A program made the translations under genes and the position numbers. Below, piece by piece: positions 1-9,118 of a stretch of DNA of 64,000 nucleotides (the stretch's first letter is position 1; each line of letters starts with the position of its first letter). Under the pieces are notes generated by a model, which was given only the letters and a program-made list of their open reading frames with translations, was not told where the DNA came from and made no database searches. The stretch spans positions 30,830 through 94,829 of the forward strand of contig NZ_FOJQ01000003.1 of NCBI RefSeq assembly GCF_900111795.1, in the 5' to 3' direction. The stretch comes from Anoxybacillus pushchinoensis (GTDB lineage: Bacteria > Bacillota > Bacilli > Bacillales > Anoxybacillaceae).

Positions 1-216
1 GAACAAATTATTCAGTTGCGTGAATATTTTGATGAGATGTATTCGTCGGATTGGCAATCATTTTGGCGTGCGCATGTGCCATATGTACAATATCATTATG
101 ACCGCCCGAATGACGGTTATGATCACGCGATGAAAAAAGTGTATGGACTTATTTATGAGCTTGGGGATGAAGAAGCCAAACAACAAATTGAAACGATGGG
201 GATCATTGAACATTGA
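1..216 (+). CDS. C-terminal part of an unrecognised protein (cut by window start)
   Basis: The reading frame is open from base 1 to a TGA at 214-216, so at least 71 residues belong to a gene that starts outside the window. A TTG at 16 could act as a start, but no ribosome binding site precedes it, so continuation upstream is the simpler reading. The fragment is acidic and rich in Tyr and Trp, with a short helical-looking tail ending in MGIIEH. I do not recognise the family and assign no function. It lies 63 bases upstream of ytkD on the same strand. Confidence 0.5.
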   Translation, partial: EQIIQLREYFDEMYSSDWQSFWRAHVPYVQYHYDRPNDGYDHAMKKVYGLIYELGDEEAKQQIETMGIIEH

Positions 217-279
217 AAGCTGTCGCCAATTGTTCTGTATGGTACAATGAAGAAAACATGCAGTTGAGGGTAGACGGCG

Positions 280-753
280 ATGATTATATTTCAAGATTAT
301 TATGGATATGATGTTCGACTGTCATTTTCTGACCATCCTTTTTCACGACGTCCAAAACATGTTTTTGTCATTTGTCGTTACGGTAACCATTGGTTATTGA
401 CAAATCACGCAGTACGTGGGTTGGAGTTTCCGGGTGGCAAAGTAGAAGAGGGAGAGACGGCAGAAGAGGCAGCTATTCGTGAAGTAAGGGAAGAAACTGG
501 CGGCATCGTTCAAAAAGTGACGTACGTTGGACAGTACGAAGTAAACCGCCCGAATGAAATGATTGTAAAAAATATTTACTTTGCCTATGTTAAATCTTTG
601 GAACAAAGGGAGTCGTATTTTGAAACAAATGGTCCTGTGCTCATTGAGTATATACCAGATGATATAGCAAAAGATGAACGATTTAGTTTTATTATGAAAG
701 ATGGCGTATGGACGTATACAAAACAAGAGTTACAGCGGCGGGGAATGTTGTAA
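280..753 (+). CDS. ytkD: Nudix hydrolase YtkD (8-oxo-(d)GTPase type / RppH-like)
   Basis: A 157-residue Nudix protein. The Nudix box lies at residues 52-74, with the GGK start, E56/E57 and the REVREETGG core (residues 67-75) that binds Mg2+ and activates water. Length and flanking residues fit B. subtilis YtkD, which cleanses oxidised guanine nucleotides and, as I recall, is also described as an RNA 5' pyrophosphohydrolase. It is a soluble cytoplasmic enzyme. ATG is preceded by a weak TTGAGGG ribosome binding site. It is transcribed alone, converges on ytlD, and ends in an intrinsic terminator overlapping its stop. The Nudix family is certain; the precise substrate comes from the homologue. 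Confidence 0.9.
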   Translation: MIIFQDYYGYDVRLSFSDHPFSRRPKHVFVICRYGNHWLLTNHAVRGLEFPGGKVEEGETAEEAAIREVREETGGIVQKVTYVGQYEVNRPNEMIVKNIYFAYVKSLEQRESYFETNGPVLIEYIPDDIAKDERFSFIMKDGVWTYTKQELQRRGML

Positions 754-769
754 AACCCCACCGCTTTTT
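734..769 (+). terminator. Intrinsic terminator of ytkD
   Basis: Stem 734-743 (AGCGGCGGGG) pairs with 756-765 (CCCCACCGCT) with one mismatch, and is followed by TTTTT. The 5' arm lies within the last codons of ytkD. A competing stem, 754-761 with 775-782, overlaps the ytlD stop and may serve the convergent gene. Confidence 0.65.
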
Positions 770-780
770 GACGTGTGGGG

Positions 781-1587
781 TTATGCGCCCTTCACTAATT
801 TCTTTTCAAGCCAACTTACAAGTTGATACATGATGCTCGAAAGTAAAGCAATCATAAGTAAACTTAATAAAACGAGTGTGAAGTTAAACACCTGGAACCC
901 GTAAATAATCATATAACCGAGTCCTTGTTTAGAGACGAGGAATTCACCAACAATAACACCGACCCAAGATAAACCGACGTTTACTTTTAACGTTGAAATG
1001 ATTGTAGGAAATGAAGCGGGTAAAATAGCTTCTATGAACCATTGTCGCTTCGTTGCGCCGAATGTTTGGAGCACTTTTATATAATTTGCATCGACTTCTT
1101 TAAACGATGTATAGACGACAATGGTTGTAATGATGATCGAAATGATCGCTCCCATAGCTACAATTGATGTCATATTCGGTCCGAGTGCGACAATTAAAAT
1201 TGGCCCAAGCGCCACTTTTGGCATCGCGTTTAAAATGACTAAATACGGATCAACGATTTTTGATACACGCGGAAACCACCAAAGCATCGTAGCGAAACAA
1301 ACACCGATAATTGTACCAACGATAAAGCCGAGTACAGTTTCTGTCAATGTTACTGTTGTATGCGCAAGCAACGTATGATCGCGTAGTTTGGTAATTAACA
1401 AATGCCAAACTGAGGATGGCGAGCTGAACAAGAGAGGATCGATCCAGCGGAAGCGGCTCGCTATTTCCCATAAGCTAAAAAATAAAACCATAATCATTAT
1501 TTGAAAAAGACGGACGATTCGTTTTTCTCGTTTTTCATGTGATAGATGTTGATCATATATGCGTTGTAACCATTCATGTTTGTTCAA
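781..1587 (-). CDS. ytlD: ABC transporter permease (SsuC/ThiX-like), YtlD
   Basis: A 268-residue membrane protein with about six hydrophobic segments. It carries the BPD permease EAA-type loop ([22 protein letters not shown], near residues 187-208) that docks on the ATPase. It is the permease of a nitrate/sulfonate/taurine/pyrimidine-precursor type importer. The start is a TTG at 1587, 10 bases after AAGGAG, and overlaps the 3' end of the ATPase gene by 14 bases, so the two are translationally coupled. It is the last gene of the operon ytlA-ytlC-ytlD. The family is clear. The substrate cannot be read from the sequence; no thiamine or SAM riboswitch precedes the operon. Confidence 0.88.
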   Translation of the reverse strand: MNKHEWLQRIYDQHLSHEKREKRIVRLFQIMIMVLFFSLWEIASRFRWIDPLLFSSPSSVWHLLITKLRDHTLLAHTTVTLTETVLGFIVGTIIGVCFATMLWWFPRVSKIVDPYLVILNAMPKVALGPILIVALGPNMTSIVAMGAIISIIITTIVVYTSFKEVDANYIKVLQTFGATKRQWFIEAILPASFPTIISTLKVNVGLSWVGVIVGEFLVSKQGLGYMIIYGFQVFNFTLVLLSLLMIALLSSIMYQLVSWLEKKLVKGA

Positions 1588-2344
1588 TGTTCTCTAACTC
1601 CTTCCAAATCATTTGAAAGAGCGGTGGAAAATCTGGATGTTGGCGAGCTTGAAACGGTGTGCATGCTTTTAATGAATCTGGAACGGTAACGATTTTTTGA
1701 ATTTTTCCCGGCCTTGCGGTAAATAAAACGATGCGATCGCTCATCGCAATAGCTTCGCCAATATCGTGCGTGACGAGAAGGGCAGTTTTTCGATATTGTT
1801 TTAACGTCTCCCATACGAGGTCTTCAAGCTTCAGTTTTGTTTGATAATCAAGCGCTGAGAATGGCTCATCGAGCAATAATATTTTCGGATCGGTTGCGAG
1901 TGTTCGTACGAGTGCGGCGCGCTGGCGCATCCCCCCAGATAATTCATTCGGATAGCGGTCGTCGACGTCACGCAACCCGATTTGGTGTAAAAGAGCGAGT
2001 GTTTGTTTTTCTGTTTTCTCACTATATTTTCCAGTTAGCTTTAATCCGAGTGTGACGTTTTGTTTGATCGTTTTCCAAGGGAACAAATAGTCATGTTGTA
2101 GCATATATCCGATCGTTTGACGCATGGTGTATATTTCTTTTCCTTCAATCAACACTCGTCCTTTTGTCGGTTCAATCAATCCAGCAATGATGGAAAGGAG
2201 CGTCGTTTTTCCGCAGCCGCTCGGGCCAAGAAAGGAGAGAAATTCTCCCCTCTCGACATTTAGCGACAAATGATCAAGAGCCAATACGGCGGACTGATTC
2301 GTGACGTAGGCGTGCATCACTTGATCAACCGTTAAAATGGGCAT
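1574..2344 (-). CDS. ytlC: ABC transporter ATP-binding protein (SsuB/ThiZ-like), YtlC
   Basis: A 256-residue ABC ATPase. Walker A GPSGCGKT lies at 40-47, the Q-loop at Q83, the signature LSGGMRQR at 135-142, Walker B ILLLDEP at 155-161 and the switch His at H193. All catalytic elements are intact. I chose ATG at 2344 because AAGAGGTG lies six bases upstream and also contains the ytlA stop; a GTG at 2353 is the alternative. It powers import through YtlD with substrate delivered by lipoprotein YtlA. Confidence 0.92.
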   Translation of the reverse strand: MPILTVDQVMHAYVTNQSAVLALDHLSLNVERGEFLSFLGPSGCGKTTLLSIIAGLIEPTKGRVLIEGKEIYTMRQTIGYMLQHDYLFPWKTIKQNVTLGLKLTGKYSEKTEKQTLALLHQIGLRDVDDRYPNELSGGMRQRAALVRTLATDPKILLLDEPFSALDYQTKLKLEDLVWETLKQYRKTALLVTHDIGEAIAMSDRIVLFTARPGKIQKIVTVPDSLKACTPFQARQHPDFPPLFQMIWKELENIEQT

Positions 2345-2349
2345 TATGT

Positions 2350-3330
2350 TCACCTCTTTTTCGCATTTTCGGCAAACGATGTATTGACTAAAATAGAGTG
2401 ATCGACGTACGACGGTAATTCATTTGCATCTTTCATGATGTTTTGCAGATGGTTCCACTCTTCCTCATCTAAAATCGGATCTGTAGCGTATGAGCCTTGT
2501 TTTTTATAGCGATCGACGACTTTTTCAATGAGCGCGACATCCGTATTTTCAAAGTACGGTTGAATGACTGTTGCAATCTCTTTGGCGTCATGTGTTTGCA
2601 CCCATTGTTGAGCTTTATAAAGAGCTCGTGTGAATTTATCAATCACATCTTTATTTTTTTCAATGAAGCTTTGTTTCGCCATAAATGTTGTGTATGGGAG
2701 ATGGCCAGACTCTGTTCCAAATGAGGCGACAATATATCCTATTCCTTCTTGTTCAAATATGCTAGCAGTCGGTTCAAATAGCTGTACGAAATCGCCTGTT
2801 CCGCTCGCGAACGCATTAGCAATATTCGCAAATTCAATATTTTGAATAAGGTTTAAGTCTTTATGCGGATCAATTCCGTGCTGTTTGAGCACATACTCTC
2901 CAACCATTTGTGGCATGCCGCCTTTTCTCTGTCCTAAAAATGTACTTCCTTTCAATTGATCCCATGTGAAGTTTGCAATCGGTTCGCGTGAAACTAAAAA
3001 TGTTCCGTCTGTTTGTGTCAACTGGGCAAAGTTGATGGCCGGATCAACAGCACCTTGGCTATATACGTAAATGGACGTTTCCGAACCGACGAGCCCAATA
3101 TCTGCTCCGTTCGATAAAAGGGTCGTCATCGTTTTATCACCGCCCCACGTTGTATTTAGCTCAATATGAATCCCTTCTTCAGCAAAAAAACCTTTTTCAA
3201 TGGCAACATATTGTGGTGCATAAAAAATGGAGCGGGTTACCTCTGCAACGCGCAACGTTTTTACATCATTTGATGAGCAAGCTGTAAGTAAGAACATGAA
3301 AATAATGAACAAAAATCCCCATTTTCGCAT
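2350..3330 (-). CDS. ytlA: Substrate-binding lipoprotein (NMT1/SsuA family), YtlA
   Basis: A 326-residue protein with a lipoprotein signal: MRK, then a hydrophobic stretch and lipobox LTAC with C18 as the lipidated residue. The mature part has features of NMT1/THI5-like or SsuA periplasmic-binding proteins (AEVTRSIFYAPQYVAIEKG near the N-terminus, then a WGGDKTMTTLLSNGADIGL-type segment). It should sit on the outer face of the membrane and hand substrate to YtlD/YtlC. It is first in the operon, with a good AGAGGGG ribosome binding site. Related proteins bind sulfonates, nitrate or thiamine pyrimidine precursors; the ligand here is undetermined. Confidence 0.88.
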   Translation of the reverse strand: MRKWGFLFIIFMFLLTACSSNDVKTLRVAEVTRSIFYAPQYVAIEKGFFAEEGIHIELNTTWGGDKTMTTLLSNGADIGLVGSETSIYVYSQGAVDPAINFAQLTQTDGTFLVSREPIANFTWDQLKGSTFLGQRKGGMPQMVGEYVLKQHGIDPHKDLNLIQNIEFANIANAFASGTGDFVQLFEPTASIFEQEGIGYIVASFGTESGHLPYTTFMAKQSFIEKNKDVIDKFTRALYKAQQWVQTHDAKEIATVIQPYFENTDVALIEKVVDRYKKQGSYATDPILDEEEWNHLQNIMKDANELPSYVDHSILVNTSFAENAKKR

Positions 3331-3395
3331 GCATTTCCCCTCTTTCCTTTCGTTTGCTTTATCGTATGCGCCTAACGAAAATGTGTGAATTCCCT

Positions 3396-3433
3396 AAAAA
3401 GAAAACCGTCGAGCATACATAGCTCGACGGTTT
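3396..3433 (-). terminator. Intrinsic terminator of ytmB
   Basis: A perfect 12-bp stem, 3422-3433 with 3403-3414, and a 7-base loop. On the minus strand it is followed by TTTTCTTTTT. It ends ytmB transcription before the ytlACD operon. Confidence 0.85.
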
Positions 3434-3674
3434 AGTTAATCGAATGCAAGGCGATTAATTCATATGTAACGATCGTTGTCCCGTTTTCAAGAACGAGTTT
3501 TTTGACGACAGCTTGTCCTGTCACTTCTCCGTGCTTTGTCCGTCTTACTTCTAAAGGAACATCCATTGGATATAAGCGATACCCTTCCTTCTCCAAAATA
3601 AATAAGTTATGCTCGATCCGTTTTTCCTTTCCGTTTGTGACAATCATCGTTTGTACTTCTAATGGCATGCCCAT
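3432..3674 (-). CDS. ytmB: DUF2584 family protein, YtmB-like
   Basis: An 80-residue small soluble protein beginning MGMPLEVQT. It fits the Bacillaceae DUF2584 family (B. subtilis YtmB), whose function is unknown. It is predicted mostly beta, with alternating hydrophobic and charged strands and a central YRLYPMDVPLEVRR segment. ATG at 3674 is preferred because TATGGGG lies about nine bases upstream; a GTG at 3683 would add three residues. It is monocistronic, divergent from the desaturase gene, and ended by a strong terminator. Confidence 0.75.
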   Translation of the reverse strand: MGMPLEVQTMIVTNGKEKRIEHNLFILEKEGYRLYPMDVPLEVRRTKHGEVTGQAVVKKLVLENGTTIVTYELIALHSIN

Positions 3675-3799
3675 GTATTTCACCCCATACTGTGCGCTTT
3701 TACCTTCATTGAAACATATTTATTATGAATGTACAACTACATCGTATATGTTTATACCAAATAGTAAAAATAAATCATATGATCAGGTAATAAATTTTG

Positions 3800-3829
3800 T
3801 TGACAGGACGAGAATGTAAATGATACGAT
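3800..3829 (+). promoter_or_regulatory. Candidate sigma-A promoter of the desaturase gene
   Basis: The -35 TTGACA at 3800-3805 is perfect. A -10 TACGAT at 3824-3829 lies 18 bases downstream and matches 4 of 6 bases. It lies about 80 bases before the desaturase start. Confidence 0.5.
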
Positions 3830-3911
3830 GGCAGTAAGCTTAAAAGAGAAATGTATCAATATTCGTTTCTTTTAAGTGAAGTTTTTACGTATGAGGGGAG
3901 TTTTTTATTAC

Positions 3912-4997
3912 ATGAAACAATTTCATTCATTCGGGTGGTATGCAGCTCGTATTGCTCCGTATTTGCCCGAAGAAGCATTTCGTCCTGTTCCGTCTCGATT
4001 GTTTGGTGGGCTTGCTTACATGTTCGTTTTAGTCAGTAGCATTATGACGATTTCTCTACTTGATCTTCATTGGGCGTGGAACGGATTGCTTTCTATCGTT
4101 ATCGGTTTTTGTTTTGCGGGTTTAGGTTTTCTAGGGCATGAAATTTTGCACGGGACAGTTGTCAAACGGGCATGGCTTCGTGATTTGTTAGGAGGGATTG
4201 CCTTTTTGCCGCTTTGTACAGGACCGAAGCTGTGGAGAAAGTGGCATAACGCCACACACCATGTGCATACACAGCATGAGGAGCTCGATCCTGATGCATG
4301 GCCGACGATCAAACGTTTAGCTCAAAGTCGTTTTCTCCGTTGGATTTATCGTATTCCGTTTCCTATTCGTGCGTTTTTCTCGTTTTTGTCATTAGCAGGG
4401 ATGTTTACCGTTCATTCGCTTCATATGCTTCTTCATTTTTGGAAGGAGTTTGAGCGCGGAAGTCGTCGTGCTGTATTTTGGCAGTTTGTATTGCCATGGT
4501 CGGTATGGATTGGTTTGCTTTTTGCGATTGGCATTGAGAAATGGATATTCGCGTTTGTTCTTCCTTTGCTAATTGGCAATGCGATTGTTATGGGATACAT
4601 TTCAACGAACCATCGTTTAAATCCGCTCGTTCCGGTCAACGATCCGTTAGCGAACAGTTTAACAGTTATCGTTCCGAAGTGGGTAGATGTGTTACATTTT
4701 AACTTTTCCCATCATACAGAACATCACTTATTTCCAGCGATGAGCTCAAAATATTATCCGTTAGTGAAGCAATATATTAAACAACTATGGCCGGATCGTT
4801 ATCATGAAATGCCGATGACAAAAGCGTTAATTGCGCTATGGAAGACGCCACGGCTTTATCATGAACAAACGGAGCTGATCGAACCACGCGGGGGGCACGT
4901 GTACGGAACGCTTGGAAACGGATTAAATATAGATGACATTTCGGATAAAGGGAAAGAAGAAGATATCACTATAAAAAAAATAGCTAAGCAAAAATAA
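3912..4997 (+). CDS. Membrane fatty acid desaturase
   Basis: A 361-residue integral membrane di-iron desaturase. The three histidine boxes are visible: HEILH, HNATHH about 40 residues later, and HTEHH in the C-terminal third. The asparagine-containing middle box and the hydrophobic segments between boxes fit the FA_desaturase family, which inserts a double bond into membrane acyl chains. I chose ATG 3912 because GAGGGGAG lies 11 bases upstream; an in-frame GTG at 3876 would place that ribosome binding site inside the gene. The last ~30 residues are charged and Lys-rich, probably cytosolic. No DesK/DesR pair is next to it. Regiospecificity is not readable. Confidence 0.9.
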   Translation: MKQFHSFGWYAARIAPYLPEEAFRPVPSRLFGGLAYMFVLVSSIMTISLLDLHWAWNGLLSIVIGFCFAGLGFLGHEILHGTVVKRAWLRDLLGGIAFLPLCTGPKLWRKWHNATHHVHTQHEELDPDAWPTIKRLAQSRFLRWIYRIPFPIRAFFSFLSLAGMFTVHSLHMLLHFWKEFERGSRRAVFWQFVLPWSVWIGLLFAIGIEKWIFAFVLPLLIGNAIVMGYISTNHRLNPLVPVNDPLANSLTVIVPKWVDVLHFNFSHHTEHHLFPAMSSKYYPLVKQYIKQLWPDRYHEMPMTKALIALWKTPRLYHEQTELIEPRGGHVYGTLGNGLNIDDISDKGKEEDITIKKIAKQK

Positions 4998-5019
4998 AGC
5001 GTCGCGTGCCGGCGCTTTT
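4997..5019 (+). terminator. Intrinsic terminator of the desaturase gene
   Basis: An 8-bp stem (AAGCGTCG with CGGCGCTT, one G-T pair) is followed by TTTT. A second hairpin at 5036-5054 (CGTGGC/GCCACG) followed by a T-rich run may act as backup. Confidence 0.65.
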
Positions 5020-5064
5020 CTTATATGTTGAGAGACGTGGCAAAATACGCCACGCCTTATTTTT

Positions 5065-5671
5065 TCATTGTAACATGAGGGGGAGTTTCAAATGGTGTTC
5101 GTGTAAAAACGGTTCGTTCGTTAATATTGCTTCTGTTTGACCGTCATATACGATCGTTCCATCAGCGAGTACAATTGTTCGTTCACAACATTCAAGCACA
5201 AAGTCAAGATCATGTGTTGTAACGACTCTTGTGTGAGGTAATGATCGAACGAGTTGAATAAGCGCCCGTCGTGCTTTTGGATCTAACGCAGCTGTTGGTT
5301 CGTCCATGAGCAATATGTTCGGTTTCATCGCAAGGATAGTAGCGAAAGTGACGAGACGTTTTTCCCCTTCTGAAAAAAAGAGTGCTTGAATAAACAAAAT
5401 GACTGCCAAAGTTAAAAACGCTGCATACGGATCGAGCAACGCTGCAAGCAGCAATCCGTCGTCTAAATGTCCACTTGACCCTGTACCCGGGATGCAAAGT
5501 TAATCATTTGCGCCGCAAATACAAATGCTCCGAGCACCCCCATAAGAAGTAGCTTTTTTTCATCCGCTTCGATGTTTAACTTTTTTAATGAATAGCTTGC
5601 TATTCCCGCGGTAGCCCCCACATCGCTATTCCTACCGCAGGTGAAATAAGCGCATCTGACATATGCACCAT
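5065..5671 (-). pseudogene. Collapsed cobalt ECF transporter: cbiM remnant fused in frame to cbiO C-terminus
   Basis: Read on the minus strand from ATG 5671 (after an AGGGGGGGG ribosome binding site), the start encodes MVHMSDALISPAVGIAMWG, the CbiM N-terminus. A one-base loss in the G-run (near 5614) shifts frame; the next frame gives ASYSLKKLNIEADEKKLLLM and FAAQMINFA. A second one-base loss near 5491 shifts again to PGTGSSGHLDDGLLLAALL, a CbiM motif. After FIQALFFS the protein becomes a CbiO ATPase tail: the GEKRLVTFATIL signature region, Walker B ILLMDEP and the switch VTTHDLDF. The rest of cbiM, cbiN, cbiQ and the cbiO N-terminus with Walker A are missing. The 129-residue open part (5065-5454) cannot bind ATP normally. 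Confidence 0.85.
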
Positions 5672-5825
5672 AAATCCCCCCCCTTATGTCTTATTATAGG
5701 GGATATGTATCATTGAAAGTCATTTCATTTTTCTTTTTCGTTTTCGTTTGGTTGTGATACAACGTTTCTTTTTTTGTCACAAATCCCGGTTTTATCTTTG
5801 TCGTTTGTGCGAGATGACAAAAATG

Positions 5826-5857
5826 AAAAAGCTGCCGATGAATAGGCAGCTTTTTTT
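5826..5857. terminator. Bidirectional terminator downstream of pckA
   Basis: An 11-bp stem, 5826-5836 with 5845-5855 (AAAAAGCTGCC/GGCAGCTTTTT), is flanked by A-run and T-run on both strands. It ends pckA on the minus strand. Confidence 0.85.
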
Positions 5858-5858
5858 G

Positions 5859-7445
5859 TTATGCAATTGGTCCACCGAGTTGTTCAATACGCGGATCAAC
5901 ATTCGTAAATTTTTTAAAGTTTTCGCGGAATTTAGCCGCGAGTTGTTTAGCTTTTTGTTCGTATGCTTCCTTGTCTTCCCATGTGCTCTTTGGCTGCAAC
6001 ACTTCATCAGGGACACCTGGGACATGGAGAGGAATATGCAAACCGAAAATTGGGTCTTGAACGGTTTCGACGTTGTTTAATTCTCCTTCTAACGCTGCTT
6101 TCACCATGGCGCGCGTATAAGATAGCTTCATTCGCTCGCCAACCCCGTATCCACCACCGGTCCAACCTGTGTTTACTAAAAATACTTGAACGCCATGGGC
6201 ATCGATTTTTTGCCCGAGCATCTCCGCGTAACGCGTTGCAGGAAGCGGTAAAAACGGTGAGCCAAAGCATGTAGAAAACGTTGCTTCAGGCGATGTTACT
6301 CCGCGTTCCGTACCAGCGAGTTTGCTCGTGTAGCCGCTTAAAAAATGGTACATCGCTTGTTCTTTCGTTAGTTTGCTAATTGGTGGCAATACACCGAACG
6401 CATCTGCTGTTAAAAAGACGATTGTATGTGGATGACCCGCCACGCTCGGTTGAACAATATTGTCCATCGCTTCGAGCGGATACGCAGCGCGCGTATTTTC
6501 GGTAAGTGTCGCATCATCGTAGTTTGGTATGCGCGTGTCTGGATCGATGATGACGTTTTCTAATACAGAGCCGAAGCGAATGGCATCGAAAATTTGAGGC
6601 TCTTTTTCGCGCGATAAATTGATGCATTTTGCATAGCAACCGCCCTCGATATTAAAGACGCCGTTGTTCGACCACCCGTGCTCATCATCGCCGATTAAGC
6701 GACGGCTTGGATCGGCAGAAAGAGTCGTTTTTCCTGTGCCGGATAAACCGAAAAAGAGTGCGACATCTCCTTCTTGCCCTACGTTTGCTGAGCAGTGCAT
6801 CGGGAAAATTCCTTGTTCTGGTAATAAAAAGTTCATTACAGAGAAAATAGATTTTTTCATTTCGCCAGCATACTCTGTTCCACCAATGAGCACTGTGCGA
6901 CGTTCAAATGAGATGATAATAAACGTTTCTGAACGTGTGCCGTCTACAGCTGGATCAGCTTTAAACGTTGGAGCAGAAATGATTGTAAATTGCGGCTCGT
7001 GCGTTTTTAGTTCCTCTGCTGTTGGACGAATGAATAATTGATGAGCGAATAAATTATGCCAAGCAAACTCATTCACTACTTGAATAGGTAAACGATAAGC
7101 TGGATCGGCACCCGCAAAACCGTTAAATACGAACACTTCTTTTTTTGTCATTAAATAATCAACGACTTTATTGTAAAGACGATCAAACACTTCTTCAGAA
7201 ATTGGCTGATTAACTGTTCCCCAGTCAATTTTATGTTTAACAGATAATTCTTCAACGATATATTTATCTTTTGGGGAACGGCCTGTATATTTTCCGGTCG
7301 TTGCGCAAACAGCACCGGATGAAGTGAGAATGCCTTCTTGACGAGTTAACACTTTTTCTACTAATCGTGGTACAGATAAGTTATGAAAAACCCCATCCCT
7401 TTGCAAGAGTGTTGATAATTTGTTTGTCAGTTCAATGGAATTCAT
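5859..7445 (-). CDS. pckA: Phosphoenolpyruvate carboxykinase (ATP)
   Basis: A 528-residue ATP-dependent PEPCK, converting oxaloacetate and ATP to PEP, CO2 and ADP, the entry step of gluconeogenesis. Visible motifs are the substrate-binding TGRSPKD at about 54-60, P-loop GLSGTGKT at 233-240, and kinase-2 DDEHGW at 253-258 with the metal-binding aspartates. Length matches B. subtilis PckA (about 527). ATG 7445 follows AAAGGTAGG; the longer upstream open frame is non-coding leader. A CcpN-type operator covers the -10 box, so repression under glycolytic conditions is expected. It diverges from metK. Confidence 0.97.
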   Translation of the reverse strand: MNSIELTNKLSTLLQRDGVFHNLSVPRLVEKVLTRQEGILTSSGAVCATTGKYTGRSPKDKYIVEELSVKHKIDWGTVNQPISEEVFDRLYNKVVDYLMTKKEVFVFNGFAGADPAYRLPIQVVNEFAWHNLFAHQLFIRPTAEELKTHEPQFTIISAPTFKADPAVDGTRSETFIIISFERRTVLIGGTEYAGEMKKSIFSVMNFLLPEQGIFPMHCSANVGQEGDVALFFGLSGTGKTTLSADPSRRLIGDDEHGWSNNGVFNIEGGCYAKCINLSREKEPQIFDAIRFGSVLENVIIDPDTRIPNYDDATLTENTRAAYPLEAMDNIVQPSVAGHPHTIVFLTADAFGVLPPISKLTKEQAMYHFLSGYTSKLAGTERGVTSPEATFSTCFGSPFLPLPATRYAEMLGQKIDAHGVQVFLVNTGWTGGGYGVGERMKLSYTRAMVKAALEGELNNVETVQDPIFGLHIPLHVPGVPDEVLQPKSTWEDKEAYEQKAKQLAAKFRENFKKFTNVDPRIEQLGGPIA

Positions 7446-7488
7446 TGGACAAAACCTACCTTTGTTTGATTTATTCTTCATGTAAAAA

Positions 7489-7499
7489 AGTATAACACA
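7489..7499 (-). promoter_or_regulatory. pckA -10 box overlapped by a CcpN-type operator
   Basis: On the minus strand the 11 bases read TGTGTTATACT, an exact fit to the CcpN consensus TRTGHYATAYW as I remember it from B. subtilis. The last six bases, TATACT, serve as the -10 box of pckA, about 44 bases before its ATG. No convincing -35 is present, in keeping with weak CcpN-controlled promoters. Promoter and operator roles are inferred. Confidence 0.6.
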
Positions 7500-7574
7500 T
7501 TTTAATAAATAATCCATACTAATTCGTGTATTTTTCTTGAATTTATTTTCAAGATCATTGTGGCATAAAAAACA

Positions 7575-7604
7575 TTGACTCGTTTCATACAGATATGATA
7601 TGAT
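7575..7604 (+). promoter_or_regulatory. Promoter of the metK S-box transcript
   Basis: TTGACT (7575-7580), an 18-base spacer and TATGAT (7599-7604) lie just upstream of the SAM riboswitch. Confidence 0.65.
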
Positions 7605-7617
7605 GCTGAAATGAACG

Positions 7618-7782
7618 GATACTCTTATCCCGAGTTGGTGGAGGGGGACAGGCCCGATGAAACCCAGCAACCGTCACATGCGTGAAAAGGTGCTAACCTG
7701 TGGCAAGGGGACGCCCTTGAACGATAAGAGTGAAAGGCGCAGACAAATGCAAAAACCTTTCCTCTGAGGGAAAGGTTTTTTT
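7618..7782 (+). promoter_or_regulatory. SAM-I (S-box) riboswitch with terminator, upstream of metK
   Basis: Helix P1 is closed by ACTCTTAT (7621-7628) and ATAAGAGT (7724-7731). The conserved core elements follow in order: GAGGGAC-like segment, GGCCCGATGAAACCC kink-turn region, CAGCAACC, and AAGGTGCTAACC. The expression platform ends in a strong terminator, CCTTTCC (7756-7762) with GGAAAGG (7769-7775), then seven T. SAM binding should stabilise P1 and allow termination, lowering MetK when SAM is plentiful. Confidence 0.95.
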
Positions 7783-7850
7783 CACGATAGACCATAATAA
7801 GAGGGATGAGTACCGTATCATTTGCCATTATACTGAGGAGGAATGTTTAA

Positions 7851-9056
7851 ATGCCTAAACGTCGTCTGTTTACATCTGAATCTGTAACGGAAGGGCATCC
7901 GGATAAAATTTGCGACCAAATTTCCGATGCGGTTTTAGACGCGATTTTAGCAAATGATCCAAACGCGCGTGTTGCATGCGAGACGAGCGTAACGACAGGA
8001 CTTGTTTTAGTGAGCGGAGAAATTACGACATCTACATATGTAGATATTCCGAAAATTGTTCGCGACACGATTCGTGAAATTGGCTATACCCGTGCGAAAT
8101 ACGGTTTTGATGCAGATACGTGCGCCGTATTAACGTCAATTGATGAGCAATCACCAGACATTGCGATGGGTGTTGACAAAGCGTTAGAAGCGCGTGAAGG
8201 ACAAATGACAGACGAAGAAATTGAAGCGATCGGTGCAGGGGACCAAGGATTAATGTTTGGCTTCGCGTGCAACGAAACGAAAGAGCTTATGCCGCTTCCA
8301 ATTTCGCTCGCCCATAAACTTGCGCGCCGTTTATCAGAAGTGCGTAAAGAAGACATTTTACCTTACTTACGTCCGGACGGAAAGACGCAAGTAACGGTCG
8401 AGTACGATGAAAACGGTAAGCCTGTGCGCATCGATACGATCGTTGTTTCTACACAACATCATCCAGAAATTACACAAGATCAAATTGTGCGCAATATTAA
8501 GGAGCATGTCATTAAGCCTGTCGTTCCAGTAGAATTGATCGACGAAAACACAAAATACTTCATCAACCCAACAGGTCGCTTCGTAATTGGTGGTCCACAA
8601 GGCGATGCAGGTTTGACAGGACGTAAAATTATCGTTGATACGTACGGCGGTTATGCTCGTCACGGCGGTGGAGCATTCTCAGGAAAGGATCCAACAAAAG
8701 TGGACCGTTCGGCAGCATATGCCGCTCGCTACGTAGCGAAAAACATCGTTGCAGCAGGTCTTGCGGATAAATGTGAAGTGCAGCTAGCGTACGCGATCGG
8801 TGTTGCGAAGCCTGTATCTATTTCGATTGATACGTTCGGAACAGGTAAAGTATCTGAAGATATTTTAATCGAAGTTGTTCGCAATAACTTTGATCTTCGC
8901 CCAGCAGGCATTATTAAAATGCTCGATCTCCGTCGCCCGATTTATAAGCAAACAGCAGCTTATGGTCACTTCGGTCGCACGGACATTGATCTTCCTTGGG
9001 AGCGTACAGATAAAGCGGAAGCATTAAAACAACAAGCGTTACAGTTAGCGAAGTAA
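7851..9056 (+). CDS. metK: S-adenosylmethionine synthase
   Basis: A 401-residue methionine adenosyltransferase, making SAM from methionine and ATP. The N-terminal GHPDKICDQ motif (H16, metal D18) and the signature sequences GAGDQG (128-133) and GGGAFSGKD (272-280) are intact. The ribosome binding site GAGGAGG lies eight bases before ATG. It is controlled by the SAM-I riboswitch directly upstream. The gene is followed by an A/T-rich hairpin but no classic T-run, and then by asnB. Confidence 0.98.
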   Translation: MPKRRLFTSESVTEGHPDKICDQISDAVLDAILANDPNARVACETSVTTGLVLVSGEITTSTYVDIPKIVRDTIREIGYTRAKYGFDADTCAVLTSIDEQSPDIAMGVDKALEAREGQMTDEEIEAIGAGDQGLMFGFACNETKELMPLPISLAHKLARRLSEVRKEDILPYLRPDGKTQVTVEYDENGKPVRIDTIVVSTQHHPEITQDQIVRNIKEHVIKPVVPVELIDENTKYFINPTGRFVIGGPQGDAGLTGRKIIVDTYGGYARHGGGAFSGKDPTKVDRSAAYAARYVAKNIVAAGLADKCEVQLAYAIGVAKPVSISIDTFGTGKVSEDILIEVVRNNFDLRPAGIIKMLDLRRPIYKQTAAYGHFGRTDIDLPWERTDKAEALKQQALQLAK

Positions 9057-9118
9057 GCAAGAGAAAGAGGGTTGCATCATGTAACTCTCTTTCTTTGCTA
9101 AAAAAGTGGGGTGGCATA

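Noticed and set aside
3331..3431. TPP riboswitch upstream of ytlACD
   Set aside because: No CUGAGA or related core segments; the only structure is the terminator of ytmB.
5672..5825. Cobalamin riboswitch before the cbiM remnant
   Set aside because: The T-rich stretch has no B12-box or conserved core; nothing supportable was found apart from the pckA terminator at its end.
7446..7670. N-terminal extension of PckA by about 75 residues
   Set aside because: The in-frame stretch covers the -10, the metK riboswitch start and promoter; the ribosome binding site and family length support ATG 7445.
9056..9100. Terminator after metK
   Set aside because: A hairpin (AGCAA-AGAAAGAG with CTCTTTCT-TTGCT) exists, but it is followed by AAAAAAG on the plus strand, not T, so termination of metK is unsupported.
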